The translations under genes were made by a program, and so were the position numbers. From positions 129,001 to 193,000 of the forward strand of contig JAUKNK010000150.1 of NCBI GenBank assembly GCA_030765055.1: DNA of 64,000 nucleotides, in the 5' to 3' direction. The notes beneath the pieces were generated by a model, which did no database searches, was not told the origin of the DNA, and was given only the letters and a program-made list of their open reading frames with translations. The stretch is from Mantis religiosa. Taxonomy: Eukaryota > Arthropoda > Insecta > Mantodea > Mantidae. Below, piece by piece: positions 44,532 through 57,662 of this stretch; position 1 is the first letter of the stretch; each line of letters starts with the position of its first letter.

Positions 44532-46508
44532 ATGCCTGCCACTGAATTTATTCATACTAACATTAATGAAATAATTAAAAAATTCAACGAACTTATTCTA
44601 AAATCTGCAAATATTTCTATACTTACAATAGCCCCATACAAGAAAACGGTTCCTTGGTGGAACAGTGAATGCCAAAAGACCATTAATTTTAAGAATAAAG
44701 CGTATTACCAATACAGACGCCGTCCTACTGAAGAAAATAAGCTTAAATATCTCCAAGCTAGAGCTAAAGCAAGAAAAACTGTTAAACAAAGTAAAAAGGA
44801 TTCATGGTTGAATTTTGTCGTATCCTTAAACTATCAAACACCTCAGAAAACAGTTTGGGGAAATATCCAGAAAATTAGAGGCAGGTTTAAATATAACTCA
44901 GAAATCGTTTTGAAAGACCCTGACTCAAAAACAACTATCACCAATTCACAGTCAGTAGCTAACATTTTAGCAGATTCATTTGCACCTACATCATCCGATG
45001 CTAATTATGAGGACGAATTTCAATCCTTTAAAATGAAAAATGATTCAATACCTGACGAACCTGTAAATGACAGTACCGAAAACTTTGATGAGGCCATCCA
45101 ATATTATGAATATGAAAATGCCCTCGCATTATGCAAAAGCTCCAGTCCTGGACCAGATAATATACACTATGATATGCTGAAACAACTACCAATTGAATGA
45201 CATATATATCTTCTTCAAATATTCAATCATATCTGGTCTTATAGTTTATTTCCCAATCTTTGGAGTTCGGCAGTAGTGATACCCATACCGAAGCCTAATA
45301 AAGACCTCACACTACCAAACAACTACAGACCAATATCTCTTACTTGTACAATGTGCAAAGTTCTAGAAAAGATTATAAATAAAAAATTACGTTGCTTTAT
45401 TGAAAACAGGGAACTTCTTTCTGAATCACAATATGGTTTCAGACAATTCCGTTCCACTACAGACTGTTTAATCTCGATTGAGTCTGAAGTAATAGAAGCC
45501 TTTCTCCATAATCAACATCTCATACTAGTTAGTCTAGATATACAAAAGGCATATGATATGACATGGAGAACACGTATACATCAAATACTACGACAAAATA
45601 AAATATCAGGAAGTATGTTTTATTTCATTCAGAATTTTCTCCAGCATTGCACCATTAGAGTACGTACAAATGGCACATTATCCAAGGAAGTTAAGTTAGA
45701 CAATGGAGTACCCCAAGGCTCCGTGCTTAGCGTTACACTTTTCCTGCTGGGAATAAACGACATACTGAACACTATTCATCCCCCTGTAAAAACGTGTCTA
45801 TTTGCTGATGATCTGACCTTCTTCTGTAAAGGTAATAACATCTCAACCAGCCAAGCTTTACTACAAGACACTGTAACAAGGATACAAATTTGGACATCAC
45901 AAACAGGATCCAGTTTTTCTCAGCAAAAGTCAAAATGTATTTGCTTTTCCAAAAGTTCAATGCATCTTCCAAAACCTACCATCCACCTGTATGGAAAACC
46001 CATTGAAACAACCAAACAATTGAAGTTATTGGGGCTTATCTTCGACCACAATCTATCATGGAAAACACTTATTTCGAACCTAAAGGAAGACTTTTCAAGG
46101 CGCCTAAACATATTAAAAACATTATCACACCGCAATTGGGGTGCTGATCAACATGTTCTACAACTGACGTATCAAGCTTTAATCCTAAGCAAACTTGACT
46201 ATGGAGCTATTGTGTATAACTCTGCAGCACCGGCGTTACTTAAGCTACTGGACGTGATTCAAAGTTCTGCTATGAGGATTATATTAGGAGCATATCGTAC
46301 TAGTCCGGTCTCTAGCCTACTGATAAAAGCCAATCAACCACCGTTAAACACCAGGAGAATACAATTATGCATAAAATATGGAATCAAAATAGCAGCAAGA
46401 CCTCATTCAAGTATCCATTCATATGTTTTTCCCAATACAAAAAGCAACAAGACCTGTCATACAAAAAGTATTCCTTACCTTTCTATTAACGACTTGCTAA
46501 CTATTTAA
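44532..46508 (+). pseudogene. LINE ORF2, linker and reverse transcriptase
   Basis: The same frame as the endonuclease C-terminus, with one further stop (TGA 45198-45200). Motifs in order: SSSPGPDNI, PNNYRPISLTCTMCKVLEK, YGFRQFRSTTDCL, VSLDIQKAYD, GVPQGSVLSVTLF and the active site LFADDLTFF at about 45798-45824. Then come the LLGLIFDHNLSW and LSKLDYGAIVYNSA thumb motifs. It ends at a TAA where a frameshift leads to RNase H. Confidence 0.88.
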
Positions 46509-46537
46509 ATACTAACAGCATAAAGATCCCTCCCATA

Positions 46538-47464
46538 ATGACCAGGGACTTCCATGAAGGACCATACTGGAAAATCAAAATTCCCAAGATATATACCGAT
46601 CTAACATTTCACCAGAAATGGAATACCGCTGCAATTGTTTACCAAACACTATTTTATGAAATGTGCAACAATTTCCCCAATTATCAATTTATTTACACTG
46701 ATGGATCAAAAACGGATCATGGTACTGGATGTGCAATAATAACTCCTGATAAAATTCTACAGCAGCGGTTACCTGACTATTATTCCACCTACAGTGCTGA
46801 ACTATACGCCATCTATCAAGCACTTACTTACATACTGACAGCACACCACAACTGCTGTGCAATATGCTCTGACTCATTGGGTACCTTGCAGAGCATGAAG
46901 AACTATGCAACAGACAACAAATTAGTTCAGGACACACAGACACTATTCAGTAACATCACCGATGCTGGTAAAGACGTGGTTTTCGTTTGGATCCCTTCCC
47001 ATCAAGGAATAACAGGGAATGAAAGAGCGGACGAAGCTGCTAAAGACTCTACATCACTACGCCAACAAACGAACGTCCAAATTCCATATTCAGATATTAT
47101 AAATAATGTCTCCAAAACACCAGTACAAAAATGGAAATCTGAATGGAATCAACAACAATCAGGAAAATTACACCAAGTGCGAAAAGGATCCACCGCTCTT
47201 CACCCAACCAAACCGCTTACTAGAAAGGAACAAGTCAATCTCACCCGTCTACGAATTGGTCACTCCAGCCTCACTCATTCATATCTTCTCTCAAGACAGC
47301 CGCAGCCTACGTGTAAAGAATGTAATGAAAGCCTTACAATTTACCACCTTCTCATAGAATGCAATGAATACGAAAGAAACAGAAAACAACACGGAATCCC
47401 ACAGGACATCTCCATACTGCTAAACAGTTTCAAATTACGACGCAATCTATTTAATTACCTATAG
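46538..47464 (+). pseudogene. LINE ORF2, RNase H and C-terminus
   Basis: Complete RNase H set: FIYTDGSK (Asp), YSAELYAI (Glu), CSDSLGTLQS (Asp) and WIPSHQGITGNERADEAAKD (His/Asp). CKECNESLTIYHLLIEC, the Cys/His C-terminal motif, follows. The frame is open for 308 codons. RNase H in this place is typical of I-group LINEs. Confidence 0.85.
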
Positions 47465-47798
47465 GATATAGACATTTGGAAATTAATATAAATTATGTGC
47501 AATATACTTTAATCAATTGTATTTCATAATCTACGTAATGGTGTTAAAGTAATGAAATTTTTGTTTTGCAAAATAGTGTTGTTAACTTATATATTTTCTT
47601 GTCTTTGTTTTCAGTTATCTGTATTTAATGTAAACTGTTTTCAGAATTAATGTTATTACTGTGTATATTTTATGTTTGATTGTAATCCTGTATTTTGAAT
47701 GTAAATTTTTATATATGTTACTAATTGTATTATTTTGTAAAAATGGTCGCGATATGACCCAGGAAGTTAAAGCAACCTTAAATAAATTTAAAAAAAAC
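47465..47798 (+). other. LINE 3' untranslated region
   Basis: AT-rich, ending in GATATGACCCAGGAAGTTAA and a short A-rich end at the target duplication. The GATATGACC...AGTTAAA words recall I-element 3' ends. Confidence 0.6.
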
Positions 47799-47811
47799 AT
47801 CTACAATTATC

Positions 47812-50800
47812 ATGTTCAACTGTTATCTAGAATTAAACTTTGGTTTACCGTGAGACATTATTACCTTTAAAGCTATTTATCTTATACCTCAGGAAGACAG
47901 CTTCGAGAGTTGTGACGTATTTGAGTCGGGAGCGAGGCCTGCACTGCGTGTGACGTCAGGCAAGAGTCGCGTAGCACTAAGTTGCCTATATGAATGGGGT
48001 TGTGATTACAGAATTTGAGGGTTCAGTCAGGTGTAACACACTCGATGACAACAATGTAGCTTCAACGTACCAAATGGAACTGCTAAATTTACAATGCGAC
48101 GATTTATTGAAGGACAAATATACAGTAGATTACTGCAATAGGCACTGGGTGCCTCCACCTGAGAATTGGGTCCGGTCATCACGTGGTAAGGTGAGATTAC
48201 CCCGAAGGGAGTGTTGGTATACATACATACATCTCGTACATGAAGGCATTAATCGCTGTTCAGTGTCGCACTGGCAGGTGATTAGTTCGAGATTTGAGAG
48301 ACTTTGAGGTTTTAATTCTTGTGATCGCCAACAACGAGCTACTAAGAATGGATATCTTTATACCCAGGAAGAACTTTTAAAGGCATTCTAATCCAATAAT
48401 TTCACCTACATTGTTTGAATACCAACTTATCAACACTTGTGCCTACTAGGTTAACACAATTCACTAGGTTATGTTCAGCCGCAGACCATGCAATGCCTGT
48501 CGCAACTTGTATATATTAGTCATGACTACAATCGTTGAAATTATTTCGGTGTAGTTCATTAACAACCTGTATATGAAACAAAATGATTTTACCTTACATA
48601 ATTACAAGTGTTCAAGAGTGTAGCAATATTTTTGGTGTTAAATTAGAAAGTTTATATCGGACGCAAATACAGGAAGTACTCCAGCGTTTTATGAGTCCAT
48701 GGAACAGTGTGAACGATTTTGTTACAAAGATAATATATCCGCACATTCCTGGACGACTTTGTCTAATAGGTTGAATGCATAGTTTTGTCGTTCCGGGACA
48801 TAGTAGATTGTTCCATTGTGTATTGCATCACGTGAGGGAGAGCCAGAGCTAAAATAACAGGAGATAGCAAATGGCCAACAATAAGGCATCACTTGACTAT
48901 GAAACTAGCTTCAGATGGGTTGAACTGAATCTGGGTGCAGAACATAATTGTGACATCACTGTCCGGCATGATGGTAAGAATGATAACAAAAGTGCAAACG
49001 TTACTTTTAAATGAAATAGTTTCAGCAACTGTCCCACACCACCTTGAAATATATCAGAGCTTCTTGCTGTCACTGAATTATAAAACCAGAGAAGTAAAAT
49101 TAAGAAACTTCAGCTATAACCTCTCATTAGCTGATGCATTTTCGGTACAGAATTTTTGGATGAAACACTATTCCTCCCTCCACTTATTGTAAGTACGTAA
49201 GATAGGTAATAAAAAGAAACGAGTGCAATTCATTTAGTGATAGGTTTCATAGCTTTTGAAGTGTATTTTGCATAGTTGTTCTGAGTTACAAAACATATTC
49301 ACTATTATTCAATATCAATAGAATGATTCTTCAGACAGGGATTCTTGAACGAGAACTTTAGAAACCGAATCCCTCCAAAGCCATCGTCTTTGGATGTCCC
49401 TGTAACTGACGAGGGCCACATTTACCTCGAACGTTCGGGATGGTACGAAAACAAATAACAATTGCTTATGAATAAAAGAGTGGTCTGGGCCATTTCCATA
49501 TAAAAGGTTGCATTCTATTTGAATAGAGGGAAATAGACTAACAATAGATCAATAACAAGGGAGAAATTACACGTATTTCAGTGGCATTAGTGTGTCATTA
49601 CATTTTCTACCGTGCTTTTCCTGAGCGACAGGACCGTCCCACGGTGGCTCCGTAATGGGTGAGGGCCTACGCGCTCTCCGACAAAATTACGCCTAAAGGA
49701 CCGGCAGGTAACGTGTACGAAACCCTAACTACTTTACCGATTTACATTATGCTTATCTAAAATCACAGCAGATATTGAAAATGATAATGGCCTTCAAGGC
49801 GAGTACATTTCGTATTTCTCCGAAAACAGTTCTGGTACACTCGAAGAAGTCCATATTGCCTAATTGCCTGTATTTGTCTCGCGATGTCCTTCAATTCTTG
49901 TATAGTCTATTTAGTTAACTCATGTGCATGTCGGCCACTCCCTTTGACGAACCCTTATAATTGTTTTGCAAAACAGACCGTCCTTCTCCCTAACCTTTCT
50001 GCAAGGTTGCCACCTTTCTCGATACGTCATGGGTATCGTACAAGGCATCGTCTAAATAAATTATCTTACGTCCATTAGTGCCAAGCTACAAATCTTCTGG
50101 ATTCCATAATAGACCTTAACTTATTCAAAGTGCGGTATTTGAAACCCAGGTCCTTTAGGAGACCGCGCTAAGTGCAGTGCCCACAAGGAAACTCACAAAT
50201 TTCTTGCGAATGTGTAACCAAATCTTCTAAGGTGGGCGCTCTCCCATTTGAATAGAATCTATAACTTTCTTGACGAATTAAATCGCATGTGAAATTATCT
50301 ACTTTAGAGAAACGTTTTCTTTTGTTTTCGCACTTTGTTCGGCGTCTTTGGTATTCCTTTCGTCACAATTTTTCTTATTGTATTTCTGTGTATACCCAGA
50401 ATTTATCATCAGGTTCATTGCACGACACCTTACCAAGATTATTTGTCAGCAAATATTTATGTGTGTTCAAAACAATCGCTTGAATTTGCTTAGAAACAGC
50501 TCGCGTTGTAAGTTTTTTAAATTTTTTTTATTTTAGGCTTCTCCAGTAATATAACCAGGCCCAGTTATTCATAATATTGTCATCACTTTGATTATTTTCA
50601 CTTGAATGAAAGTTATCTAGTACTTTATTCGCATTTACCACTGCATTTCCCTCCTACGGTCTCCACATCGTGACACACAACGAATTTCTACACGTAATGA
50701 AACAGATCAACTGGAAGTGGAACTTTGGCAACTGAGACTCCACGTGGAGTAGACATGCGACTGTCACTTCGAGAAACTCGAGGCTGCTATTGGTCCTCGG

Positions 50801-50900
50801 CGACAGTGTTCCATTTCTGAAGTGTGGAGATAGATTTATGACGGTCAGTAGTGGGCGGGAGGGTGAGTTCCCTTTGAGCGGCAAACTGCACACGCGTTCA
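47812..50900. other. mostly unassigned; possible hAT-like scrap
   Basis: A short plus-strand piece at about 48060-48125 (YQMELLNLQCDDLLKDKY) resembles the C-terminal half of hAT-related proteins, but it is isolated and the surrounding frame is not recognisable. The rest has no motif, terminal repeat or RNA gene I can support. Confidence 0.3.
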
Positions 50901-50914
50901 CTAGAGAGGCTCTA

Positions 50915-51119
50915 ACATGTGCGGGTTGGATGTGTACCCGTTATTCTTTAAAGTACCCCATAAACAAAAATCACATGCAGATAAATCAGGGGAACGAGAT
51001 GGCAACAATCCTCGACTAATTATTCTGTCACCATACACAGTTCGCAATTCATGCATAGAATTCGCAGCAATGTGCGCTGTAGCATTAGTCCTGCTGAAAC
51101 CACCCACAGAATGGTTCAT
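50915..51119 (-). pseudogene. mariner-superfamily transposase fragment
   Basis: The minus strand reads HIAANSMHELRTVYGDRIIS, RSPDLSACDFCLWGTLKNNG and NPHMLE, the region from the second to the third catalytic motif of a transposase family common in arthropods. The position of the second Asp (usually QQDGAT) reads RTNAT, so it is lost. No ends are visible. Confidence 0.6.
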
Positions 51120-51595
51120 CTCTCGTTAGTTTTGGAAAGAATTATTTCAAATGCAATTTACAAAATCGTGTGAATCAACTGTTTTGTCGAAAAATATGAA
51201 ACCGATGATTGTATGCGCACTTACTGTACACCATTAGTAATGGACAAATTATCACCAATGCTTTGAAAAAAAAATAGAATCGAAAAATTGGGCAACAAAA
51301 ATGTTTGGGAGGTGGGCTTTTTGCTCGTTTTACTTAATTTTGTAAATTGTTTTAGAATATAAAGTATTTTTTTGATCTGGTCCAAATTTTAAAATATTTC
51401 GATCCTATTCTTTTTTCAAGAGATAACACAATGTCACTTCGAACACGCACACAGAACTCTCTCTCACCACAGATCCAACTCGGCTGGCACAGCAGTAGTA
51501 GAGAGTTATTCTCTGGCGGCAGACGCACCATTCGTCACGCAGCCCTAGGCTGCCGCGAAGCGGTCCGGTCGCTCAGGGAACGCACAGTATTAGCA
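51120..51595. other. no gene seen
   Basis: A short frame at 51431-51619 has no recognisable motif. Confidence 0.35.
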
Positions 51596-51605
51596 GTGCC
51601 CAAAG

Positions 51606-51843
51606 ACCCGCCTCGGTAGCGTAGACGGTAGCATCTCGATCCCACATTCAAGAGGCCCCGAGTTCGATTCTAGGGCAAGGTGAGTTACCTGGATAAGGCT
51701 TTTGTGAGGCTTTTCCCTTATCCTGGAAGAAGAATGTCGGCTAACTCTAAGCTCTGTAAAACCTGCGTTCATTTGAGCACCAATTCAAACATTTCACTCA
51801 CAGTCTGATATGACTTAACGTTGGAAGACTTAAATTAAAAAAT
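51606..51843 (+). repeat. tRNA-SINE family A, copy 3
   Basis: Head CCGCCTCGGTAGCGTAGACG, B box GAGTTCGATTCTA, body and A-rich end as in the other copies. GTGCCCAAA flanks both sides (51596-51604 and 51844-51852). Confidence 0.85.
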
Positions 51844-51917
51844 GTGCCCAAAACCCTCTACTCAAGGTACTCACTACTGCGCAAAACGCACATGTACTTT
51901 ACATCGTTCACATTATA

Positions 51918-51965
51918 CATATTATTATTACTATTATTATTATCATTATCATCATCATTATTAGT
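51918..51965. repeat. ATT/ATC-rich microsatellite
   Basis: Trinucleotide runs of ATT and ATC. Confidence 0.8.
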
Positions 51966-52110
51966 ATACAGCGTACATAAATAGTGCTTATGCTAATCCT
52001 TAAGGTGTAGTTGAGAAATTTCTATGAAGTGGTTAAAGGAAAGTGCAAGAGAAGATTATGCACACCTCACTAAAGCCACGTTATCACATTCCAAATCACG
52101 TTCGCATTGT

Positions 52111-52330
52111 CCTCCTGTGTAGCATAGGTGAAAGGTGTCTGCCCTCACGTTCAAGATGTTTCGAGTTCGAACCTCGCTCAATAGAAATTATTGGATAATT
52201 TGGGAGTTTCCCCTTTTCTTGAAAGAGGAATGCCAGGTAACTCGATGCTCTATAGACACTCTGTGCTAATTTAAGCACCATTTCATTCATCGTCGAATAT
52301 GACTTAACGTTGCAGGACATAAATTTAATT
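52111..52330 (+). repeat. tRNA-SINE family A, copy 4
   Basis: Aligns from CCTCCTGTGTAGCATAGG through GAGTTCGAACCTCG (B box) to TTGCAGGACATAAATTTAATT. More diverged than copy 3, with small indels. Confidence 0.7.
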
Positions 52331-52639
52331 CGCAGTCCAGCATCAAAAGCCAAACTAATTACAGTTGTAAATTTTAATATTGTTATTTAAATGTTATAAC
52401 TTCCTTTCGTTAAGTATATTGCAGTATAGGCCTATACTACGATTCAGCAAATTGGCTGTCAATCAAAGCGCGAGATTTGATTATGAAATAACGATGATAT
52501 ATCTCTAAGTTTTGTTGGAAACATTGTAGTGTTAAACAATCAGCAATTGTTATGCTCGAGAGCTTATAATGGTGCTTGCAGACAGGTGAGGAATTCTGCA
52601 TGCAAATGACAGAGCGTTGTCTTAATAAAGGGACACAAT

Positions 52640-52905
52640 GTTGGAAATTAATCTAATAGTGGCTTAACTATGGGACCTTAGTACTTACAGTAGAGTAAGT
52701 CGCCACAAACGGTGCATATCTCATTGTGTACGAGATCTCCTTGTGGTTTACCAGGAACAAACACGAGTCAGTTGGAGAATGTAGTGCCACTGGCAGGTTG
52801 CCATAGTGACTCCTTGGTTAAAACCAAACCGAATGCAGACCGGGAGATTCATGCTTCAAATCTCAACTATGGCATTGAATTTTTCAGTCTGACTCTACCC
52901 ATCCA
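52640..52905 (+). repeat. repeat with internal tRNA-like core (family X)
   Basis: Aligns with 59750-60010, including TAATAGTGG, a GTAAGTCGCC word, ACACGAGTCA and a degenerate tRNA-like core that ends GGCATTGAATTTTTCAGTCT. The tRNA-like part is near the 3' end, unlike ordinary SINEs. Confidence 0.6.
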
Positions 52906-53539
52906 AAGGATATCATGTTATTGATACTGCCAATCTTAGGACATTTTCTGCTCATGTTAGATCTGTTAACTAGTTCTTACTTTGAGGTAGTAAACGTTTC
53001 CTACTCCTTTACTAAATAATGTTTCCACCACTTATATTACTATGCAAGAGTTAACAAATAAGTAAACAAAAATTACTGTGCAGAACAAACCTTTTTGTTT
53101 AAATTCTAAATCAACCACTTTTCTCTACTACGTATACTAACTAGAAGTATTGCAATCCACCCCAAAATTAGATTATACTATTTCAGCGGAAATACATATT
53201 ATGAATCTTCTTAGGCTAAAAAATTGTGTGCTTAAGACCACAGGACAGAATTGAAAACTCAAAACAATTCATTATGAATTATTCTTAAAAATTATTTTAA
53301 AATTTTAATGTTTACACTCATTCTTACGCAAAGAGGCCATTTGCGAGCTAAACATTTCATGGCTTACGCTAAGCGTGCTTGAAAATGAAAATACTCTGAA
53401 ACTCCTGAATAACTACGGACTTGCGACCGTGCTAAGAGAGTTATACATAAAGGAAGTAAAAAGGAAGTAAAATCAAATGACAATCACTTTTCATATTTTG
53501 TTTCTTGCTGCTTAATTGCATTTTTATTTTTGAGAATTG
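52906..53539. other. no gene seen
   Basis: AT-rich; a short AAAAGGAAGT tandem stands near 53447-53470. Confidence 0.35.
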
Positions 53540-53937
53540 TGTGGGGGAAAAGAAAGCATGGAACACTATGTAACAGAATGCGAGGAGGTTGCAATGTGGA
53601 GAAAAAAGGTTTGGAAGGAAAAATGGGAGAAAGTAGAGAAGAGGATAGTAGCTATAAGAATGTTAACGGGCAGGGAGGAAAAAAAAGTTAAGAAGTGTTG
53701 GTGAGTTCTTGCAGAAAGTAAAAGAAAAATGGGCCAGAAATGTAAAGAATATAAGAAAGGAAGATGAGGGGGAAGAATGGGACTAATTAAGTAACAAGGA
53801 GGTATGAAGATTAAGAGCTACCTGGCAGAGCAGAAGACCAGGGTGTCATGTAAACCAAGGTAGTAGCAAGGTAAAGACATAAATGTAGCCTAAAGTTGTA
53901 AATTGTAAAATTCTGGAATATGCAGAATAAATATATC
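53540..53937 (+). pseudogene. LINE ORF2 C-terminal remnant
   Basis: Reads CGGKESMEHYVTECEEVAMW, the Cys/His-like C-terminal motif of jockey/R1-type LINEs, then a basic region. After a frameshift comes FLQKVKEKWARNVKN, which parallels the tail of the remnant at 15817-16338. It is followed by an AT-rich 3' end with AATAAA-like words. Confidence 0.55.
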
Positions 53938-55026
53938 AAATCTTAATAAAACTACAAGTTCATACATATCTTATAAGGTAATTATATGTTACTCATTTCC
54001 TTATTTGCGTATTTTTCGAATAATCGGAAATGTTTGGTTAGGTATAAATTTTACACATGTAATTACATATCCGTACATATACTCATTACTACATATTTTA
54101 TTACACGTTCGTACATATTTTATTACATGTCATATTCGTTTCAAATGCTTTTTCACAATTGATACTGATATTAAAACATTTTCTTGACCCTCGCTCGGTC
54201 TTTCATTTTGTGGAAAAGCATAATAACCTATAAGTTGTAAATGAAAATAGACGCAAAACATCGTTTTAATACGTGATAATTTTATTATTTACGTGTTATT
54301 ACATTTAATTTATTAAAAGTCTTACGTTTTACTACTCACAATAAAGAGAAATTGTCAATAAAAGTAACCAGTTCTTAAATGAAACACCTCTTTCACGAAG
54401 TCCTAATACTTTTGTTTCTAATTAGCAAACTAGTTGTATTTTTCGTTATTATGGTTTTAATTATTCAAATACCGAACTTGGGTAATACTTTCGGTTCCTT
54501 TGACTATTATTGTTTAAAATGGAATTTGACATGTTGTCGATTTGTTATATGACAGAAGGTTATCTGACCGGATCGGTTACTGACACTTGACAGACGTTTG
54601 TAAGAACGGCCCTAACACAATTATTTTGGTAATGAAACTCCTGTAGGGTTTCTGAATTTTCATATTATTTGATATTTGTTAAACGTACCTGGATGCGTGT
54701 TGTTGATACGCTGTTGAGTGCCACACAAACTATACGGTGTATAGTCGTATGGACAACATAAGACTGAAATAACGAATGAGTGTGTGTGTATGTGTGTGGG
54801 GGGGGGGGGTTACTTCGGATTCAGCCAACTCGAGCCGACTTCACCCGAATGAGCGTCATATATTCCAGCGTGACGGCTCAGTTTAATTCACTACAAACAA
54901 AAAGTGCTAAACGCGCCTAAAGAAGTTTTCACTTTAACAATCTTTTCAGCAAAACGTCCATGCATGTCAGTTATGTGTGTATATGTGAGAGGTATAATTC
55001 ATAAAAGAAAGGGTTGAGTTATGTCA
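53938..55026. other. no gene seen
   Basis: AT-rich. A local near-repeat ACATATTTTATTAC occurs twice near 54090-54125. Confidence 0.35.
54777..54809. repeat. TG/G low-complexity run
   Basis: TG dinucleotides, then 12 G residues in a row. Confidence 0.9.
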
Positions 55027-55046
55027 TACTATGTTTAAACATAGTA
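55027..55046. repeat. perfect 20-bp palindrome
   Basis: TACTATGTTTAAACATAGTA is identical to its reverse complement. No role can be assigned. Confidence 0.7.
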
Positions 55047-55239
55047 CATAAGTATATTTTTCCAAAGGTTTACTGCACATGAACTGTACTATTATCGATC
55101 GAGCATGTAAACAACTGCAGTGCGGTACAGCCTGACCACGACAGGTACAGCGACAAGAAACAAAATAGTTGCGTTATACTACACCTTGACCTTGCATCTG
55201 CATAAACTTGCAAGGCAGTTGCTTGTTGTTCAATGTTAA

Positions 55240-55462
55240 ACGCCCTCTTTTACTACATACGGCACCGCAGGCGGTGACACTGATTATACATGAGATGAAG
55301 ATGGAGCACCGGTGGAATGAAATGACGGGGAAACCGGTAATCCCGGTGAAAACCCGCCCCACGCTGTGTTGTCAACAACAAACCTCACTTTGCGGTCACC
55401 TGGGATCAAAACCGGGCTTCCTTGGTGAGAGCCGAGCGGGCTAACTACTCAGCCATGACGTT
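55240..55462 (-). repeat. tRNA-derived SINE-like repeat (another family)
   Basis: The minus strand starts GGCTGAGTAGTTAGCCCGC (A-box-like) and has CCCGGTTTTGATCCCAGG (B-box-like) about 35 bp later, followed by a GC-rich body with CCGGGATTACCGG. Only one copy lies in the window, so the family is not confirmed. Confidence 0.45.
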
Positions 55463-57662
55463 GCCACTGTTCGCAGCGCAATACGCTACGTTGTTTTCGA
55501 CGTTTACTTTTAGTTGCAGTTTGCACATTTGATGGCCGAGCTGTAACCTGACGTCATTCATACTGTGCATCCAGTTAAGTTGTACCGAATGCGCGCACAT
55601 CTCTCCGGCCTTAACAAATAAGATAATATTTATACACATCTGTATTGATAAAAATGAAGTAGATAGAACAAGCGTTAAGGTAGCTACAAAATAGAAAGGA
55701 ACATAAGGCGGGGCTAGGCGTGGATGTTTTATTGCTACTAGGCATTGCGGTGCGTACAACGTTGTACAGTTAAGAAAACTTACTGGCTCGCTTTGCCGAA
55801 GCATGCGGCTAATTTCTTTGCGCGCTCTAAAATACTAATCACAGAATTATTTTGTTTTCCCCATGTTACGGAGCTATTTTTTCTGAGCATTACTGTCCAA
55901 ACCCCATGTTTGTAGCACATCCGGTTTCGCAGATATGGAAAGATAAAGCGCCTCACTAGAAAGAAAAGAATTAACTGTCAGTGAAGAAAAGCACACACGT
56001 GCTGTGCTGCAGTTGCTTTTTGTACCTTGCATTCAGTAAAGTGGTGAACTTTGAAGAGTGCACATATGCTTTTCTATGTTAGTGAATTAGCAAGCCTAGT
56101 GCTGGTTCGCCTACTAGTAAATATGAAACAACTCATAAGATTTTACATAAGCAGGCTAGAGATATTATTGTTAATGTGTATTCCGTTATCAAACAGATGT
56201 CAATTAAAGACATTTTCGAACGTACAAATTTCGCTCAGAGTCGAGAATTAATGTTACAAGTTTGTCACGTGAGTACTCACTGAAGCGGTACTTGCCCGTT
56301 AAGTACCTCGTTGAGCCCTCCCGGCACTCAACACCTCATATGATAGGATATGTGACGGGTGAGGGCTACGGACGGGAAGTTTACAACAGGTCGGATTTTT
56401 TCTCTGGTTATTTCTGCATGGATTCTCTCTTTTGGATTTTAGGGAGTGGGTGCGTCCTGACAGTGTATGGGTATTATCACATAGGAGACACCACGACCGT
56501 TGAATGTCAAGTATATTTACACAGGTCACCCTCTCCACTCGTCACTGTTGTGTTGGTGTAACTCGCATATTAGCCGCGAGATTTAGGATTTGCCCGTAGC
56601 TGTGCGCGCGACATGACGGCTAGTTTGAATCACAGTCGCGAGTGAACTTGTAAATTCCTAGGACACGCCGAGTGGTATATGTAGCTGTGTACGCGTTGTC
56701 GTTCCTGGACGTCGAGAGCATTACTTCGCGCAATGGAGTATTTCCGGAGGATTATTCAACAACAAAGTTTGGTAAAAGCTTAATGATGTTGTAATGTGTG
56801 CAGTTTCTCTCACTCGCTAACACAGAGTGTTCGATAACCACCTAACGTGTGTTGCTCCGTCCATTTGCGCACACGGACTTTCAACTTTCCCTACTTGTTG
56901 CTCCCTTCACTGGCCACTACAGAGTGTTTTTCCTAGCAAACATCAAACGTCGCCATTGCACAAATTTCCCTTTCCTTTCACCGAATTTTGGACACTTTAG
57001 AGGTCATGTGACATGTTACTCGTTCCTTATAGGTTGTGTTTCATCCCTACTCTTAAATTTCATCACAATTTCTAGTTTCTGAGGCGTGTATTCCACGCAA
57101 CTTTCACTTCCCCACGGTCTAGGTCAGTATTGCAGAAGCATGTTTGAAAATGTGTATCTTAAATCCCCGCTGTCTATTCTCTCATCACGTATCATGTGCA
57201 GACCAATGCATGGGCAGGCGACTGGCTACCGCTTGGGTCTACCCCTCGGGCGATTCTGGAACAATGCCACCTTTCTCGGCCCAACACAAAGAAAATTCCT
57301 GTAAGTGTTTATTTTCCCGGCTCTCTTTACACGTTGGGTTCGCGTGCTTGCAATAAAATGTATGTACTGGGATTGCCTGTTTAGTTTCTGCACCTGTATA
57401 TTTAATGTTATACTCTATGTTTCTTAAAATTTAGCTTCATTCATATTGTGGTATCCGTCTGCCCTTAATAATGCGTTTAATATGAATTTCACCGTTATTA
57501 TGCCACCAATGTTATGCCTAACAGGGACGGTATCATCATACTGTGACGAACATGTAAAGAAAGCAAGCAGTTTACCAAATTAGGAGAGTTTCCATATTCA
57601 GAACTCCAGGGAAACATCGAGCAGCTAAAAACGGGCTACCAACTTAGACAATTTTCAAAAGC
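55463..57662. other. no gene seen
   Basis: Several frames of 60-120 codons occur on both strands; none has a motif or context that supports a gene. Confidence 0.4.

Larger units (their letters stand above)
39835..47798 (+). mobile_element. full-length I-clade-like LINE, split by a gypsy element
   Basis: ATCTACAATTATC (13 bp) stands at 39822-39834 and again at 47799-47811, bounding the element. Between them are a 5' untranslated region, ORF1 with a zinc knuckle, ORF2 with endonuclease, reverse transcriptase and RNase H, a 3' region and a short A-rich end. Without the 2202-bp gypsy insert and its 4-bp duplication it is about 5.76 kb. RNase H after RT points to the I group rather than jockey proper. 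Several stops and frameshifts make it inactive. Confidence 0.88.

Noticed and set aside
48031..48307. Frame with a hAT-like stretch, considered as a gene
   Set aside because: Only about 20 residues look familiar; the rest and the flanks do not support a call above a scrap.
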